5,215 nucleotides of DNA from Bifidobacteriaceae bacterium. Lineage in GTDB: Bacteria > Actinomycetota > Actinomycetes > Actinomycetales > Bifidobacteriaceae. Made by a program: the position numbers and the translations under genes. Below, in pieces: positions 1 to 5,215 of this stretch (positions are counted from its first letter, which is position 1; each line of letters starts with the position of its first letter). The stretch lies in the NCBI GenBank assembly GCA_030530905.1, contig JAUMUB010000074.1, positions 1 to 5,215 on the forward strand, given 5' to 3'. Under the pieces are notes generated by a model that ran no database searches, had not been told where the DNA came from, and saw only the letters and a list, made by a program, of their open reading frames with translations.

Positions 1-2642
1 GTTATAAAAAAGCTTTAGAAAATGCTGGCTTTAAAACCATTGCCGTAGGATACTCATCATTTAGGGAGCATCCAGAAGTTAAAGATATTTTAAGCGTTCT
101 TCGAGCTTTGCAAGATAAAACCAATGCTGAAGCGTATTTGCGTGTTCTTGCAACTCCTCGCTTGGCGGTAAGAGCACGTGATTTGCGATTACTGGCAGAA
201 ATTGCAAATGAGCAAAATAGGTTACACAGATACGAAGTATTAGCGAAAATTGGAGTAGTGCCAGAGGTTGAGCTGAAGAAGGATAAGCTGCGACTTGAAC
301 AGAAACATCGTAGTGAAGTTCCAAACGCAATTTTCTTAGGCGATATTCTTTGCAATAAGGAATACGAGCATTTGATTGTCAATAGTGATATTAGTGAAAT
401 TGGCAAAGAGAAAATTCTGTTTTTTAGTCATCTTATGCAGTATTTGCAACAGTTTATCTATCACGATATTAATGAACTTGTGTTTAAAGTTTGCGTAGCA
501 CTTAATGTTGATATTGATGGATCTATTGCTGATGCAATTGAGCATGAGAATATTCATGCTACACAGATGTCGAATTCAATTTATGCAATGGATTATTTAG
601 CAACTGCTTTCAAACAGGAACTTACCGTTAATGAGCGTCCAACACTTTCTGGTTTTCTTGCTTGGATAGATTGCATGAGTGATTTTGACGATGTTGAGAA
701 TTTGCAAGCGGCGAATCAAGAGTCTGCGGACGTGATACTTCTTAGTGTTCACCAGGCTAAAGGCTTGGAATGGGATGCGGTAGCAGTTGTAGATATGAAC
801 CCTTCTCTTTTCCCAAGTAATGCGGGTGATAATCTAAAAATTGTGTTAGATGAACTTGAGTGTTTAGACGATAGTTCAGCTGAAGAAAAAATTGAAACGA
901 TTGATGCTGAGAATGAGTCGTACGCTGAAAATGATTCTGATCAGGATATTGATGTTAACGAGATTATTGATGGCAAGAATTTTGTTGATGATTTTAAGAT
1001 TCCAGCATATATTTCGACAGCTAAATCATGGCTAGAGAAGCCACTGGAAACACCTGTTCCTGCGCGTACTGATTACCATATTCTGCCTAATTTTCCTCAT
1101 GATTCTCGCGCTCAAACATTTGATGAGGTAATACGGGATATTAAAAATTTGTTGTTAGATGAACAGGATCTTCAGCGTGACGATCTTGATTCACGGACTA
1201 TTATTAGTGTCGCAAATAATCTAGTTCGTGAAGCTTGCGAAAATTATAATTCAATATCGAAGAATCGTCATGATATTGAGGACGGATACTTATCTCAAAG
1301 AGAAGAGTATGGAACGCGTAGGCATATTGAGGAACGACGTTTAGCATATGTAGCAATAACTCGTGCAAAATATGATGTGTTATTACTTAACGTGAATTCT
1401 AATAGTCAAAATAAGCCTAACATATCAAATTTTTGGCAGGAAGTTTATGACGGCTTACAGTGTGATGCTGTTAAGCAGGAAGTTGATAATGATACGCCTA
1501 TTGCGAATTATTATAATAGTCAACGCATTAGTGAAGGAATTGTAATTGAGGGTGAAAAAACCAATATTGCTGATGTTGGCGTAAGAGGATATTTTATTGG
1601 TGATGACGCTCAAGAATATCTTGACGCAGTAGTTGGCAATTGTTTAGAAAACGAAGAACCTAAGAGGAAATTGCGTTCTTGGCCTATTGGCTTAAGTGAA
1701 AAAGTGGCAGGCTCGCTCAGTGGTTCTGTTGAACGGGTAGAACGCATGGGGAATAGTGGTAATGCTGCACAGTTGAGTCTCACACAGCAGGCACAACGTC
1801 TTGTCAATGACTCATTCTTCATGGATTCTTACGTTCAAGAAGATGAGAGCGCGGATACCCAGCTGCTAATTGAGCGTGCAAAACAGGTTGTAGAGGGCAA
1901 ATACAGTTATTCTGTAAGCGATATTCAGCGCGGTGTGCTTGAAAGCGGCAATATTGATGAGCAAACGAGTAAGTATATTATGCGACCGTTACCGCTTTTA
2001 TACAATGAAGCTCCTGAAGATGGCACTCAATTTCACGATTGGGCTGAAGCGTTTGTCACGTCATACAATAAGGCAAAGCTTAGCAAGCAAGAGCAAGCTG
2101 CAATCGATGAAATAAGAAAAGACGATAATATTTTCGCGCAGAATAAAAATGAAAATGGTTTAAGTCGAGAGCAAATAATTGCGCAGGTCGAACAGTTAAA
2201 TACTACTGAAACAAGTCTTACACCAAATGAGCGTAAGTTTAATGTTTGGAAGCAGCGTTTAGTGTCATCACCATGGGCTTATCGTGTGCCGATTGTTGCA
2301 GAGTATGCACTTCGTTTGCGTATTCCGCAATGGGATAATAGGCAGGTAATTGGCAAAGCTGATGCGGTGTTCTTGGGCGGTATTGATTCTCAAGATGAGA
2401 ATAAACGTATCACTATTATTGATTGGAAAACTGGTGTAAGGCCTACAAGAGAACAAGATATTGCTCACAAGCTTGAACAACTGGACATATACAGACTCTT
2501 ATTCTCACGAGCATGGGGAATTCCTATTGAACAAATTGATGCGGCATTGTATTACGTGAGTGAGGAAAAGGAAGAAAATAGGATAATTCCAACTGTGAAT
2601 AAGACACAAGAGGAGATTTTAAACCAGTACGCAAGCGCGTGA
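1..2642 (+). CDS. AdnB-type ATP-dependent DNA helicase-nuclease, C-terminal 879 residues (5' end outside window)
   Basis: This is the C-terminal part of a UvrD/RecB-superfamily (SF1A) helicase fused to a RecB-type nuclease, which in the cell would unwind and resect double-strand breaks for recombination. The frame is open from position 3 without a start, so the TTG at 108 is internal. Numbering from the first full codon, residues about 9-35 match the UvrD segment ending in EVKDIL..LRAL. Motif V (VHQAKGLEWD, nt 747-776) and motif VI (EERRLAYVAITRAK, nt 1329-1370) are intact. The nuclease carries GTQFHDW with His at 2034, GKADAVF with Asp at 2361, DWKTG at 2421-2435 and QLDIY at 2478-2492, so all catalytic positions are present. 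AdnB-like traits are the SWP segment near 1677, the SVS..RPLP run before GTQFH, and no cysteines in the nuclease region, arguing against an Fe-S nuclease. The missing part should hold Walker A and DExx motifs. An acidic insert lies at 834-995. RecB-like or AdnA assignments are less likely alternatives. Confidence 0.5.
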   Translation, partial: YKKALENAGFKTIAVGYSSFREHPEVKDILSVLRALQDKTNAEAYLRVLATPRLAVRARDLRLLAEIANEQNRLHRYEVLAKIGVVPEVELKKDKLRLEQKHRSEVPNAIFLGDILCNKEYEHLIVNSDISEIGKEKILFFSHLMQYLQQFIYHDINELVFKVCVALNVDIDGSIADAIEHENIHATQMSNSIYAMDYLATAFKQELTVNERPTLSGFLAWIDCMSDFDDVENLQAANQESADVILLSVHQAKGLEWDAVAVVDMNPSLFPSNAGDNLKIVLDELECLDDSSAEEKIETIDAENESYAENDSDQDIDVNEIIDGKNFVDDFKIPAYISTAKSWLEKPLETPVPARTDYHILPNFPHDSRAQTFDEVIRDIKNLLLDEQDLQRDDLDSRTIISVANNLVREACENYNSISKNRHDIEDGYLSQREEYGTRRHIEERRLAYVAITRAKYDVLLLNVNSNSQNKPNISNFWQEVYDGLQCDAVKQEVDNDTPIANYYNSQRISEGIVIEGEKTNIADVGVRGYFIGDDAQEYLDAVVGNCLENEEPKRKLRSWPIGLSEKVAGSLSGSVERVERMGNSGNAAQLSLTQQAQRLVNDSFFMDSYVQEDESADTQLLIERAKQVVEGKYSYSVSDIQRGVLESGNIDEQTSKYIMRPLPLLYNEAPEDGTQFHDWAEAFVTSYNKAKLSKQEQAAIDEIRKDDNIFAQNKNENGLSREQIIAQVEQLNTTETSLTPNERKFNVWKQRLVSSPWAYRVPIVAEYALRLRIPQWDNRQVIGKADAVFLGGIDSQDENKRITIIDWKTGVRPTREQDIAHKLEQLDIYRLLFSRAWGIPIEQIDAALYYVSEEKEENRIIPTVNKTQEEILNQYASA

Positions 2643-2663
2643 GTGCAGCAGCATAAAGTAATT

Positions 2664-2700
2664 GCGAATCAGATGCGGTGCACAATCGTATCTGATTCGT
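2664..2700 (+). terminator. Hairpin after the helicase gene, probable terminator
   Basis: A perfect 10-bp inverted repeat (CGAATCAGAT at 2665-2674, ATCTGATTCG at 2690-2699) extends inward by G-U, C-G and G-C pairs and outward by one G-U pair. This gives a stem of about 14 bp around a 9-base loop (2678-2686). It starts 21 bases after the helicase stop codon. The downstream tract is only moderately T-rich (TTTACAATCCGTTTCTT), so it is a strong hairpin with a weak U-tract. Termination or 3'-end protection of the helicase mRNA is the likely role. Confidence 0.55.
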
Positions 2701-2733
2701 TTACAATCCGTTTCTTAAAATCTGCGTAATTTC

Positions 2734-2755
2734 TAAAACAAAATATTGTGTTTTA
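2734..2755. promoter_or_regulatory. AT-rich near-palindrome, possible operator
   Basis: The 22 bases form a dyad of 11-base half-sites (TAAAACAAAAT and ATTGTGTTTTA) with a single mismatched pair (8th and 15th positions). The continuous, centre-symmetric dyad without a loop is more like a protein binding site than an RNA hairpin. It lies about 200 bases before the acetyltransferase start. No regulator can be named. Such AT-rich dyads can also occur by chance in DNA of this composition. Confidence 0.25.
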
Positions 2756-2889
2756 TACAGTGTGTGAGCTGTAGAATGACTTGCAACCGAAGTTTGCTGA
2801 GAATGTTTATACGTGTAATGCGATGATGTTGCATTGTAAATACTGGTTATTTGCGTGTTAAGTGTTATGAAAAAATGTGATACAGTATT

Positions 2890-2909
2890 ATACGCAATAA
2901 TAAGCGTAT
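2890..2909. repeat. Inverted repeat ATACGC/GCGTAT before the acetyltransferase gene
   Basis: Perfect 6-base arms (2890-2895 and 2904-2909) flank an 8-base AT-only spacer. The repeat sits about 45 bases upstream of the acetyltransferase start and overlaps a possible TATTAT -10 box at 2886-2891, a position where a repressor could act. There is no T-run after it, so it is not an intrinsic terminator. The regulatory role is inference. Confidence 0.25.
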
Positions 2910-2953
2910 TTATAGTGTGTATACATTGCTGTAGTTAGAAAGCATTATGAGGC

Positions 2954-3637
2954 ATGGTGGAAAAAGATTTGCGTACGCAGATTACGTATCGTTCATTAAT
3001 TTGGGATGATATTGAACATATTGCTCAAGAATATGACAATACGTGGAGTTACAGCGATGTGATTGGTAAGAAAACCGGTAGTATTCTTTCACAATTGTCA
3101 ACATTTCATTATGTTCAGCCTGCAACAGATGGCATTGTTGCATATGACAATCAGAATCGTTTTATGGGTGTGTGTTTAAGCAGAGTGCCAAATCAGCCGC
3201 AATTATTTGATCAATGTGACGAGAAAATAATGCAATTACTCGAACAATTACAGCGTTTGGATGGTGGGGCACATGATCTGATCCATAAAATAAGTGTTTG
3301 GGAACAATTAGAATTTGAAATGGAACAAGAAAGCAACTGTTTAATTGAAAAAGATGCTGAAATTGAATTATTCTTAGTCGCTGCGAGATCTCGAGGACTT
3401 GGCATTGGTGGAAAATTATTTAAACATGCTTTGCAATATTTCAATCAGCATAATGCAACAAAATTCTTCTTACATACTGATAGTGATTGCGATGTTAGCT
3501 TTTACGATTATAAAGGTATGACTTGTGTGTCACATCGTGATGTGACGAAAATAGGTGTAGAGCGTGCAACAGATGTGATGGCAGAACAGCTGTACATATA
3601 TGAGGGGAATCTCACAGAAATGTTAGGTGCAAAGTGA
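2954..3637 (+). CDS. GNAT family N-acetyltransferase, substrate unknown
   Basis: The product is a 227-residue cytoplasmic protein of the GNAT fold, which transfers acetyl from acetyl-CoA to an amine. The acetyl-CoA pyrophosphate loop is clear: strand EIELFLVA (residues 136-143) leads into RSRGLGIGGKLF (145-156), fitting the R/Q-x-x-G-x-G/A signature. The C-terminal half continues with FFLHTDSD and SFYDYKGMTCVS, matching the usual strand and the Y..kGf segment. The N-terminal 135 residues are longer than in minimal GNATs and carry a charged, probably helical stretch at about 85-130 that may shape substrate specificity. The start is uncertain: ATG 2954 lies one base after GAGG (2949-2952), while GTG 2957 has better spacing from it and TTG 2969 is also in frame. 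The gene ends in a 4-base overlap with the transporter, so the two are probably one transcript. I cannot name the substrate; ribosomal-protein, antibiotic or small-amine acetylation are all possible. Confidence 0.88.
   Translation: MVEKDLRTQITYRSLIWDDIEHIAQEYDNTWSYSDVIGKKTGSILSQLSTFHYVQPATDGIVAYDNQNRFMGVCLSRVPNQPQLFDQCDEKIMQLLEQLQRLDGGAHDLIHKISVWEQLEFEMEQESNCLIEKDAEIELFLVAARSRGLGIGGKLFKHALQYFNQHNATKFFLHTDSDCDVSFYDYKGMTCVSHRDVTKIGVERATDVMAEQLYIYEGNLTEMLGAK
3625..3637 (+). promoter_or_regulatory. Ribosome binding site and GTGA start/stop overlap coupling the transporter to the acetyltransferase
   Basis: AGGT (3625-3628) lies five bases before the GTG start at 3634, and the same bases 3634-3637 read GTGA, giving the acetyltransferase TGA stop at 3635-3637. 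Ribosomes finishing the first gene can restart on the second. This decides the GTG start; there is no competing in-frame start with a better site nearby. Confidence 0.75.
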
Positions 3638-4944
3638 CTAATAAATCACCATATGCGGTAATTTTCTCTGTTCCTGGGACGAAGATTTTTTGTTTTTCTG
3701 CGGCAATTGCTCGTCTACCAATGTCGGTTGGAACGCTAGGTATTGTTTTAGCTCTAAACTCCGTATACAACAATTGGACTATTGCCGGCTCAATGAGTGC
3801 AGTATACGTGTTGGCTGCCTCGTGTGTAACACCTTTATACGCTTACTTATTCGATAAGTTCGGTCAATATCAAGTCGGTAGAGTTGTGTTGCTGCTGCAG
3901 ATTATCGCTTCTTTATCGTTTGCGATAAGCGTTTTTTCACACGCTCCGCTTGCATCATTGTATGGGCTTGTTATTGGCATGGGTTTAACACAGTTTGCGT
4001 ATGGTGCTTTGGTGAGAACTCGCTGGGCTGCTGCTTTAGCAAAGTTTGATAACGCAAGTTTACTCAATACTGCATATGCTATGGAATCTGGCATTGATGA
4101 GATAATTTATATTCTAGGACCTATTATTGCAGGGTTTTTAGCGACTACAGTACATCCGCTTTCACCATTATTACTTCCTCCGCTTGCTAGCGGTATTGGT
4201 GGCACAATTTTCTTCCTACAAAAGAGCACTCAACCAGTATATCTGCGTCAGGTCGAAGTAGATACTTCACATGCGCAAGATGTTGAATCGTTCGAAAACA
4301 GTGGGAAACAATCTCACGCGCAGAATATGGAATTATCTAATTTAAAGTCTAAGAATACTCATTCATTTAATATTTTTTCATCTCCTGTGCTGTTGTCAAT
4401 TTTAGTAGTATTTTTAGTGTTTAACATCAGCTTTGACGCCTTTTATGTGACTATAACTGCTGTGATGAAACAGTCAGGCATGGAACAATTCTTAGGTTTG
4501 CAATTAGCTCTATTTTCGGTTGGCTCATGTATTGGTGCGTTTATTTTTGGTTCTAAACAATTAAATAGGTCATTGTGGGCATATATTATTATCTTTCTTT
4601 CATTATTAACAATTGGGTATTTCGGATTTAGTATCACGCTTAATAATTTGATTTTGTTAGGTGTTTTAGAAATACTGGTAAGTTTTTGCGTTTCACCATT
4701 ATTTACCGTGGGTAATCTTATTGTGAAGCAGCATGTTCCTGAATCATTCCTTACTGAAGGCTTATCATGGGTGAGCACAGTTAATAGCATTGGCGTTGCT
4801 ATTGGAGCTTCGTTAGCAGGTCGTGTTATTGATATGTTTGGCACTCAAACCGCTATTATGATTCCTTGGATTTCTACAGCACTCGCAATTCCGCTGGCAG
4901 TATGTGGTTTACTGATTACGAAGAAAATAGATGGTGCAAAGTAG
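3634..4944 (+). CDS. MFS transporter, 12 predicted transmembrane helices, substrate unknown
   Basis: The product is a 436-residue inner-membrane secondary transporter of the major facilitator superfamily. Hydrophobic segments fall at about residues 18-40, 48-72, 82-103, 106-125, 155-172, 175-195, 251-273, 286-305, 313-333, 337-360, 380-396 and 407-428. The second loop carries AYLFDKFGQ (70-78), a degenerate form of MFS motif A with the acidic residue kept. A hydrophilic loop at about 196-250 separates the two six-helix halves and contains two SHAQ-x-x-E copies. The late segment ESFLTEGLSWVST (370-382), followed by GASLAGRVIDMFG, recalls an actinobacterial MFS group with a TEG..W signature. 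Translation starts at GTG 3634, inside the acetyltransferase stop (GTGA), with AGGT at 3625-3628 five bases upstream, which implies translational coupling. Export of a small molecule is plausible; direction and substrate cannot be read from the sequence. Confidence 0.9.
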   Translation: MTNKSPYAVIFSVPGTKIFCFSAAIARLPMSVGTLGIVLALNSVYNNWTIAGSMSAVYVLAASCVTPLYAYLFDKFGQYQVGRVVLLLQIIASLSFAISVFSHAPLASLYGLVIGMGLTQFAYGALVRTRWAAALAKFDNASLLNTAYAMESGIDEIIYILGPIIAGFLATTVHPLSPLLLPPLASGIGGTIFFLQKSTQPVYLRQVEVDTSHAQDVESFENSGKQSHAQNMELSNLKSKNTHSFNIFSSPVLLSILVVFLVFNISFDAFYVTITAVMKQSGMEQFLGLQLALFSVGSCIGAFIFGSKQLNRSLWAYIIIFLSLLTIGYFGFSITLNNLILLGVLEILVSFCVSPLFTVGNLIVKQHVPESFLTEGLSWVSTVNSIGVAIGASLAGRVIDMFGTQTAIMIPWISTALAIPLAVCGLLITKKIDGAK

Positions 4945-4966
4945 CAGTTTTCTTATATTCGCTTAC

Positions 4967-4988
4967 ATAGAAGTCGTGTGACTTTTAT
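4967..4988 (+). terminator. Weak terminator-like hairpin after the transporter gene
   Basis: A stem of about 9 bp with one G-U pair (4967-4975 with 4980-4988) closes a GTGT tetraloop. The core is AAGTC/GACTT. It begins 22 bases after the transporter stop and is followed by a T-rich stretch (TTAATTTTAAGTTTT). The stem is A-T rich, so termination would be partial. A second small hairpin, AGTTT/AAACT (4997-5001, 5006-5010), follows at once. Confidence 0.4.
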
Positions 4989-5015
4989 TAATTTTAAGTT
5001 TTCGTAAACTCAGGG

Positions 5016-5032
5016 TTACATTCCGCATGTAA
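5016..5032. repeat. Inverted repeat TTACAT/ATGTAA upstream of dapB
   Basis: Perfect 6-base arms at 5016-5021 and 5027-5032 flank a 5-base spacer (TCCGC). The repeat is centred about 47 bases before the candidate TATAAT box of dapB, where a regulator could bind, but it may equally be part of the 3' end of the upstream transcript. No binding protein can be named. Confidence 0.25.
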
Positions 5033-5039
5033 TATGTTC

Positions 5040-5061
5040 TGGTGCATGATAGTGTGGTGCA
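5040..5061 (+). repeat. Direct repeat TGGTGCA, two copies 15 bases apart
   Basis: TGGTGCA occurs at 5040-5046 and 5055-5061, just upstream of the candidate -10 box at 5069-5074. Measured from a start site near 5081, the copies lie at about -41 and -26. No TTGACA-like hexamer is present at the standard distance. Tandem half-sites at this place could bind an activator or repressor, but the repeat is short and could be chance. Confidence 0.3.
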
Positions 5062-5068
5062 AGAGATT

Positions 5069-5074
5069 TATAAT
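5069..5074 (+). promoter_or_regulatory. Candidate -10 box (TATAAT) for dapB
   Basis: The hexamer matches the sigma-70-type -10 consensus exactly and lies 88 bases before the dapB start codon, which would give a leader of about 80 bases. No recognisable -35 hexamer lies 16-18 bases upstream (bases 5045-5052 read CATGATAG), so the promoter would be weak or activator-dependent. In AT-rich intergenic DNA a TATAAT can arise by chance. Confidence 0.35.
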
Positions 5075-5115
5075 CTAGTAAATCTATGCGTTCAGTGAAT
5101 GGAATTTTTACTAGA
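5074..5115 (+). repeat. 9-bp inverted repeat in the dapB leader
   Basis: TCTAGTAAA (5074-5082) is perfectly complementary to TTTACTAGA (5107-5115), with a 24-base loop that itself contains TTCA-G-TGAA. It ends 46 bases before the dapB start codon. If transcription starts upstream of 5074 the RNA could fold into this stem; if it starts near 5081 most of the left arm is lost, and a DNA-level role would be more likely. Confidence 0.35.
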
Positions 5116-5146
5116 ACGCGAATATTATGCGTTATCATAGAAACGC
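5116..5146 (+). repeat. Competing AACGC/GCGTT inverted repeats before the dapB ribosome binding site
   Basis: AACGC (5116-5120) can pair with GCGTT (5129-5133), and the same GCGTT can instead pair with AACGC (5142-5146). A third GCGTT lies at 5088-5092 as part of a repeated TATGCGTT (5085-5092 and 5126-5133). The two 5-bp stems are mutually exclusive, and the second ends six bases before the Shine-Dalgarno sequence. Stems this short are weak alone. Confidence 0.25.
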
Positions 5147-5151
5147 GTTGT

Positions 5152-5157
5152 GAGGAG
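5152..5157 (+). promoter_or_regulatory. Ribosome binding site of dapB
   Basis: GAGGAG lies four bases before ATG 5162. It is the best Shine-Dalgarno match in the window and fixes the dapB start. Confidence 0.8.
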
Positions 5158-5161
5158 TTAT

Positions 5162-5215
5162 ATGATAAGAGTTTCAGTTGTTGGCGCTTACGGCAAAATG
5201 GGAGCGCACGTGTGT
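5162..5215 (+). CDS. dapB: 4-hydroxy-tetrahydrodipicolinate reductase, N-terminal 18 codons (3' end outside window)
   Basis: DapB reduces the dehydrated product of DapA with NAD(P)H to tetrahydrodipicolinate, in the cytoplasmic lysine and meso-diaminopimelate pathway. Only 18 residues are visible (MIRVSVVGAYGKMGAHVC), but they contain the diagnostic first Rossmann strand and nucleotide loop, VxVVGAxGxMG. In most DapB proteins the loop reads GAxGRMG; Lys here replaces the usual Arg. The frame stays open to the window edge. The ATG has a good GAGGAG site, and the gene appears to have its own upstream control region rather than being coupled to the transporter. Another NAD(P)-binding reductase is possible in principle, but the GAYGKMG form right at the N-terminus makes DapB by far the likeliest. 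Confidence 0.88.
   Translation, partial: MIRVSVVGAYGKMGAHVC

Larger units (their letters stand above)
2643..2953. other. 311-base intergenic region with inverted repeats and no convincing gene
   Basis: No reading frame of credible length lies here on either strand. The region holds the post-helicase hairpin, a 22-base near-palindrome at 2734-2755, and short inverted repeats AATGC/GCATT (2817-2821, 2831-2835) and ATACGC/GCGTAT (2890-2895, 2904-2909). It also has a 23-codon hydrophobic frame at 2867-2938. The promoter of the acetyltransferase-transporter pair must lie here if the hairpin stops upstream transcription. Possible -10 boxes are TATTAT at 2886-2891 and TATACA at 2920-2925, but neither has a good -35 hexamer at the usual distance, so I do not assign one. 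Confidence 0.6.

Noticed and set aside
108..110. TTG as the start of the helicase gene
   Set aside because: The same frame stays open to the left edge, and the residues before it fit the conserved UvrD segment ending in EVKDIL, so the gene begins outside the window.
2..406. 134-codon frame on the minus strand
   Set aside because: It lies entirely antisense to the helicase frame and its translation is Ser/Cys-rich with no family resemblance, as expected of a shadow frame.
2643..2953. tRNA, small RNA gene, CRISPR array or insertion-sequence end in the gap
   Set aside because: No cloverleaf, no regularly spaced repeat and no long terminal inverted repeat or transposase remnant is visible.
4443..4844. 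133-codon frame on the minus strand
   Set aside because: It is antisense to the C-terminal helices of the transporter, whose membrane pattern and MFS motifs identify the real frame.
5034..5078. 14-codon frame MFWCMIVWCKRFII as a leader peptide for dapB
   Set aside because: It has two Trp but only one Lys, no ribosome binding site, and would run into the candidate -10 box, so it does not fit attenuation of a lysine pathway gene.
4945..5161. Lysine riboswitch or T-box upstream of dapB
   Set aside because: The gap is short, and I see neither the conserved T-box sequence nor the multi-helix lysine aptamer pattern.
5086..5215. Open frame from ATG 5086 overlapping dapB in another frame
   Set aside because: There is no Shine-Dalgarno sequence before it, and within the dapB region its translation is a shadow; dapB has the diagnostic nucleotide-binding motif.

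Overview
The window is about 5.2 kb of low-GC DNA (roughly 40% G+C by eye) with all genes on the + strand. It carries a helicase-nuclease of the actinobacterial AdnB kind, a translationally coupled acetyltransferase and MFS transporter pair, and the start of dapB. AdnB-type motor-nucleases belong to Actinobacteria, and low G+C within that phylum suggests Bifidobacteriaceae, for example a Gardnerella-like organism. This is an inference from protein character and base composition, not from a search.

Layout. Positions 1-2642 hold the C-terminal 879 residues of a UvrD/RecB-superfamily helicase with a complete RecB-type nuclease domain; its N-terminal motor half lies left of the window. A strong hairpin (2664-2700) follows its stop codon. 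The 311-base gap at 2643-2953 has several inverted repeats but no convincing gene. Positions 2954-3637 encode a GNAT-fold acetyltransferase. Its stop codon overlaps the GTG start of a 12-helix MFS transporter (3634-4944) in a GTGA tetranucleotide. Positions 4945-5161 are a second gap with a weak terminator-like hairpin, a consensus TATAAT box, direct TGGTGCA repeats and several competing inverted repeats. The first 18 codons of dapB (lysine/diaminopimelate pathway) begin at 5162 behind a good ribosome binding site.

How the genes work together. The helicase-nuclease is a DNA double-strand-break resection enzyme and is probably transcribed separately from what follows. The acetyltransferase and transporter are almost certainly co-translated, but neither substrate can be read from sequence. 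dapB probably has its own promoter. I see no mobile element, CRISPR array, tRNA or rRNA. No clearly new biological system is evident; the observations most worth a second look are the dapB leader, the operator-like palindrome before the acetyltransferase gene, and a small hydrophobic reading frame.
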